Assembly: GCA_951217055.1 (NCBI GenBank) | Contig: OX578280.1 | Coordinates: 35,725,628 to 35,789,627 of the forward strand | Direction of reading: 5' to 3' | Source: Gerris lacustris | Taxonomy: Eukaryota; Arthropoda; Insecta; Hemiptera; Gerridae | Length of the DNA: 64,000 bases | Shown: one piece after another, positions 18,537-64,000 of the stretch | Numbering within the stretch: position 1 is the first letter of the stretch | Layout of the letters: every line of letters begins with the position of its first letter | Notes under the pieces: generated by a model | What the model was told of the DNA's origin: nothing | What the model saw: the letters and a program-made list of their open reading frames with translations, nothing else | Database searches by the model: none | Made by a program: the position numbers and the translations under genes

Positions 18537-18909
18537 CTAAGAAAACCATTGACATTTATATAGTAAGGCCATCTAAAGAATCCAAACGCTGTGCAGTAGC
18601 TTAGTACATGAGCAATAGGCTCTCAACACAGCCGGTAGGTGCGATTTCAGAGATCCTGTAATTAGCTGGGAATGTATATTTAGACGGCTGCGACCGCTTA
18701 CAATACACCTCGTGAAAGGCCATCGCTTGTTTAGGGTTAATACTGTCCTGGTAAACTTTGTAACATGGTCCTCTGTCATTTTGGGAGCAATTTCCCAGCT
18801 TCTTTGTCTTTGAAGTTCTCTTAATAAATACTTTTCTAGATCTAGAGTAGTTCTCTCAATGCAGCGAAATATTTCTACTCTAGGATAGGACAAAAGGTGT
18901 TAAGTGTAG

Positions 18910-19027
18910 AAAAACTAGCTGATCTGCCAGTTAACTTCTCTATATCCCTCTAACATTCGGGTCAGAAGATGATACATTCGGAATCCAGCTGATCTGCCAG
19001 TTAATCTCTTTCTATCCCACTAACATT
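18910..19027. repeat. Short direct duplication
   Basis: AGCTGATCTGCCAGTTAA, then CTCT, TATCCC and TAACATTC, occurs at about 18,911 and again at 18,981, separated by about 70 bases. A minus-strand open frame of 106 codons just before it (18,573-18,893) has plausible composition but no domain. Confidence 0.55.
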
Positions 19028-21330
19028 CTGCAAAATTACAAATTAAAATTTTTATAACCCTTAAGTGTTTATTGATGATAAATCCCTTAATAGATATTTC
19101 AAGGGATTTTTGTCTGTCGTTTAACCTTTTTTGCGCACAATTATATCTTAAAAACGTATAAATGAGTTGTCTAACACCCAACAAACAAAAGAATATCTTA
19201 AAAATCAATCGTCCGAATTTTACGAAATGTGGTTCGTAGGGCACTATTTACTTACTATCTTCCCATAATAATTCCAATCGTCTGCACGGCACGTGTCAAA
19301 TATTGAATAAAAATACTGGGAATCGAACGAGGTCTAAGAATGAGTTCGTGAGGAACCTATGTGTCACTCTGATTTGCAGACTATTTATTTTTTGGTGGGA
19401 ATATTCTTACGTTTGTTTTCCTACTAACTCTAAAACGCACTCATAAAAATTACTTATGCATTTAACAGCCGCAAGCACTCTTATCTTAAAATTTATTTCA
19501 TAATAAGAATCGAAAAAGTAATTATAAAACGTATAAGAAAGATGATAGGCATGCAATTTAGGTCGACATCAATTATGTACAGTGTATTTATTTAAAAATT
19601 ATCGCATTCAATTTTACCTTATTTCTCTTAATTATAGAATGTTAAGACCCCATTTAATACGTGCTTCTTAAGATCACTTCTTATTTTACTGCCCATAAAA
19701 TGTGTCTACAAAAGTATTAAATCGTGTCACTTTGCCCGGCTTACAAATTGCCTTATTCTGTAGTTTCATTTTTTTTTTAACTACCTTACTTAAGTGTTAA
19801 GTGGTTTTTTTATATGAACTTTTTACTTTGCTACGACAAAAAGAGTAATTATCAATAGATCCCCTGTCTTCAAATATGGATTTAGTACTAGATAAAAATC
19901 GAGGATTGCTTCGACCTTCAATCTTTCCTAATTACCTTGACCTAGATTTTGTAAAAAGGGGAGAGGGTATGAGATCCCCAAACGGGGTACAAACTCATAC
20001 TGGTTGGATCGTCTCTGGTAATTGTCTCGAGGGAAGTATTAGCATTTTGTCGCAGCCAACGCGATATAACCTCTCCTGGGCCACCCTCCATCCTCTGCTT
20101 CATCTCAGACCCCACTTCACAACCCAACTGAATAATAGTTAGCGGCTTAAAACTCCTAACTCTCTCCCACATCTTCTCTTATTTATTGTGAAGCATAAAT
20201 AAAAAATCATGGAATATAAATCAACTTTTCCCCTTCCTATTCCAACCTCGTACACTTAGCTAGCGAAATTCCTCTGAGGAATTTTTTTTACTTTAATTCT
20301 TTTTTAAATTGAGTTACGATCTGGTAGAATATATATATTTAAAAAAATGTTTATACATATTTCTTTTAAAAGAGGGAAAAGGGTTGATAAAAATTATATA
20401 CCTACTACGTTTACCCTATTAATAAAAATATCTGCCGTGCATAGCTTAGTATTATATTTTGTCTTTAAAATAATTGACATCGTTCAATAGAGTTGCTATT
20501 GATAGACTACCCTAATGATAACCCATTTTATCATCTCTCCCTTCCTTTAAGTATTTAATTAATTAAAAGTGCATAAGTTTCAATTTAAATTACTGATATC
20601 TTGATTAGCGTTAGTGTAATTAGTGTAGTGATTGAAGTTGAGTGGTAACACCATCCCTCATCCCTGATAACGCTGTTAGTCTTGTCAACGTAGGAAATAT
20701 TGGCGGAACTAAGTCAGAAAGTTTGACATTCGGCATGCTAATAAAAATAACATTATCTCAAATTTTGAAGTGGAACACCTTGTAAGATTTTTAAAAAAAT
20801 TGATAAAAGTTTTCTTAAATCACAATAATTTGGGGAATTTGCATACTACTCATTAGGTTAGGCAAGACAAAAAATTAAGGACGCTGACGTAAATATTTGT
20901 TTTTTTTTTATAAATATCTAAAAAACCAAAAAAAAAAAAAAAAAACCCTGTCTCCTTTAAATTAAAAAAATAAGAAAGTAATACAGAAAAAATGTATTGA
21001 TGTTTAGAAGTCCAAATAAGGTAGGATCTCCTAAAGCCTCTACTATTAATTACTCTTCTAGGCATACTAACTACAAAATACGTGGCGCATCAGCCGTGGA
21101 AAGTCTAGGCATGCCAAACACCTGATACAACTATGCTTCAATGTAATGGACGACACGGGGTTAGTGTGTCGCTCTATCAGTTGTATTAAGCTTATTTTAG
21201 ACTTATCCCACTACTTACATAAGCAGCTACCCATTTATTTGGTGAAATTGTATGAATACCGAGTGGGAGGCCCGGTAACCACCTCTAACCTAGATCTGCG
21301 GTCACCATTTCAGTTGCGGCACGACCGATT
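19028..21330. other. No supported gene
   Basis: A minus-strand GGGAATCGAACGAGGTCT near 19,318 resembles an inverted B box of a tRNA-like repeat. Open frames on both strands at 19,876-20,172 overlap and have no domain, and the minus frame ends in a stop before a usable donor. The remainder is AT-rich without matches elsewhere in the window, except a CGCTCTATCAG(T/C)TGTAT string at 21,170 that recurs at 57,418. Confidence 0.35.
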
Positions 21331-21340
21331 CTGTTAAACT

Positions 21341-21650
21341 TTATTGATAAGAAAAAAAGGTGTGTTGAGCCCAAGTCAATCGTCGATCAAGGTGTAGTCC
21401 TAGATATCTTACGGAAGAGGATTGTGGGATCACTGCTTGGTTGAGGATGACTGGAGGACAAGTTGAATGTCTGAGAGTAAAAGTGACATGGACACTTTTC
21501 TGCTCATTAATTTTTATCCTCCATTTCCTCAACCAAGGTTCAAGAAGGATAAGGTGGTTTTGGGCCTCAAGGTAAACAATTTTTCTTGTTTTGGGATTTC
21601 GGTAACTGCAGTCCACAGGTGGCCTCAAGGCCGCTTCTACACACGTTCAG
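21341..21650 (-). pseudogene. Jockey-like LINE reverse transcriptase fragment
   Basis: The minus-strand frame contains WLRKWRIKINEQKSVHVTF and VRYLGLHLDRRLTWAQH. These match the segment after the catalytic core in Jockey-clade non-LTR retrotransposons (the W-x-x-K-W-x-x-x-x-N-x-x-K and YLG-hxLD-x-x-L-x-W motifs). About 95 codons are open. The catalytic YVDD region is missing, and no full 3' end is recognisable. A dead 5'-truncated copy. Confidence 0.8.
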
Positions 21651-21798
21651 AAATTTCTCCTGGTCTGGACTGTTCAGTCTTTTTAAACATTATGTGATTT
21701 GTTGGTAACATCATTTTATTTCGTTGATGGCTATTTTAAACAATATAACAAAAGACCATTTAACTCTGTCATTAATAAAAATGATAATAATATTTCAG

Positions 21799-63191
<41,393 letters not shown>

Positions 63192-63252
63192 GTAATTTTT
63201 TGAAAATATTTTACTGATTAAATAATGGAAGCAATATCTATTACAATAATTA

Positions 63253-63897
63253 CAGTCGTCCAACTAAAACTATTACAACTAAAACACGTCTCCACGAATT
63301 CTCCATATAAAATTAATTCTAGAATGAAAATAATTTCTCTACAACGAACAAATTGGCGGTGTCTTTGCATTTTCTTAGATCAATTTTTAGGAGTATCTTG
63401 CTCTAGGACTCTAATAATTTTTCGTAATCTACCGCCATTAGTTTATGTGAAATCAGTATCATTTTTGCATAGAATAGGGATATCTCTTAGTCTCTTGACT
63501 TTTTATAGCGTAATTTACTCACTGTACAAATGTAAATCATTACCATTTTTAGAAAAAAAAAAGATTAAAAGATATAGGTAAAGGAATGAAGAACAAAGAA
63601 GCATACCATTAATATGAAATCACTCTAAGTTCAGCGCCTAGAATTTTGAAAAACCTGGATCCAATATTTAAACTATACAAAACATGTGGAGATTTAAAAT
63701 ATAAAATATCTAGAGGTTGTAAGTATGAAGATCTAGATGAAGCAGTTCTGCTATGGGTGAAAATGGTGCGGGATAAAATCTTCCTCTTTCATTCAGGACT
63801 ACTCATTTTTTTCTCTTAAAAAAATTCTATATCAAAAAATTTATATATAGCATTTTTTTTTTCTGGAACTATCAATTTCGTTGTACGGGTCAGACTG
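63253..63897 (+). mobile_element. pogo/Tigger-type deletion derivative, 645 bases
   Basis: CAGTCGTCCAACTA at the left and GGGTCAGACTG at the right are short inverses between TA dinucleotides. A frame near 63,650-63,780 reads LDPIFKLYKTCGDLK and RGCKYEDLDEAVLLWVKMVR, matching the CENP-B-type DNA-binding domain of pogo transposases. The catalytic domain is absent. It lies in the intron after the helix 5 exon of prominin. The 118-codon frame 63,225-63,581 is incidental. Confidence 0.7.
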
Positions 63898-64000
63898 TAT
63901 TTGAAAAATCTGTTATTTCCGGCTTATGTTGTGTTGTTTAAGTAGACTTTGTTAGTAGTTGAACAGGGACGATGAACAACTTGTTTAAACCTAGCCATCA

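Noticed and set aside
18573..18893. 106-codon minus-strand frame
   Set aside because: Composition is plausible but there is no known domain and no clear splice sites. Left as unassigned.
63225..63581. 118-codon plus-strand frame
   Set aside because: It starts outside and runs into the pogo derivative. The transposase-like sequence is in a different stretch, so the frame is chance.

Overview
This is a 64 kb, AT-rich stretch of nuclear DNA from an insect. Coding sequence is broken into short exons with GT-AG introns whose reading phases fit together. One gene is an insect-type odorant receptor, a family restricted to insects. The rest is dominated by decayed insect-type mobile elements. I cannot name the species or order.

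Two host genes can be assembled by hand. (1) On the minus strand, 11,586 down to 3,944, an odorant receptor of eight exons reads from ATG to stop: 1,254 coding bases, 417 residues. All splice phases match, and the conserved C-terminal features of the family are present. (2) On the plus strand, 21,799 to 63,191, fourteen consecutive exons (1,953 coding bases, about 651 residues) encode most of a prominin (CD133 family) pentaspan glycoprotein, from the end of transmembrane segment 2 to just after segment 5. Its N-terminal exons and cytoplasmic tail were not found. Its largest intron here, 21,987-45,315, is 23.3 kb. A third, unidentified gene may end on the minus strand at 16,135-15,908.

Mobile DNA fills the introns and the intergenic space. 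The best preserved element is a BEL/Pao LTR retrotransposon (25,345-32,015, minus strand). Its 283-base LTRs look identical, it has a 5-base target duplication, and its 2,010-codon gag-pol frame is broken only by one TAG. Others include a 915-base inverted-repeat element in a (TA)n tract (6,507-7,421), a fold-back family with three copies (34,026; 52,267; 59,159), and two Tc1/mariner remnants (35,479; 61,404). There are also a pogo/Tigger deletion derivative (63,253), two hAT-type elements with 8-base target duplications (47,590; 49,480), a TTAA-flanked palindromic MITE (54,481), a Jockey-like LINE fragment (21,341, minus), and a tRNA-bearing palindrome (about 15 kb). Several unnamed dispersed families, called A, B, C, E and F here, are defined only by comparing copies within this window. 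Families A and C share a short core, CGATTTTGAYGAAATTTGG.

Layout: 0-3 kb families B and C; 3.9-11.6 kb odorant receptor with element-filled introns; 11.6-21.8 kb mostly unassigned DNA with a tandem repeat, a tRNA palindrome and SINE-like copies; 21.8-63.2 kb prominin with introns full of elements; 63.2-64 kb pogo remnant. Nothing bacterial, phage-like or CRISPR-like is present. I found no clearly undescribed molecular system. The most useful results are the two gene models, the fresh BEL insertion, and the element families defined by paired copies and target duplications.
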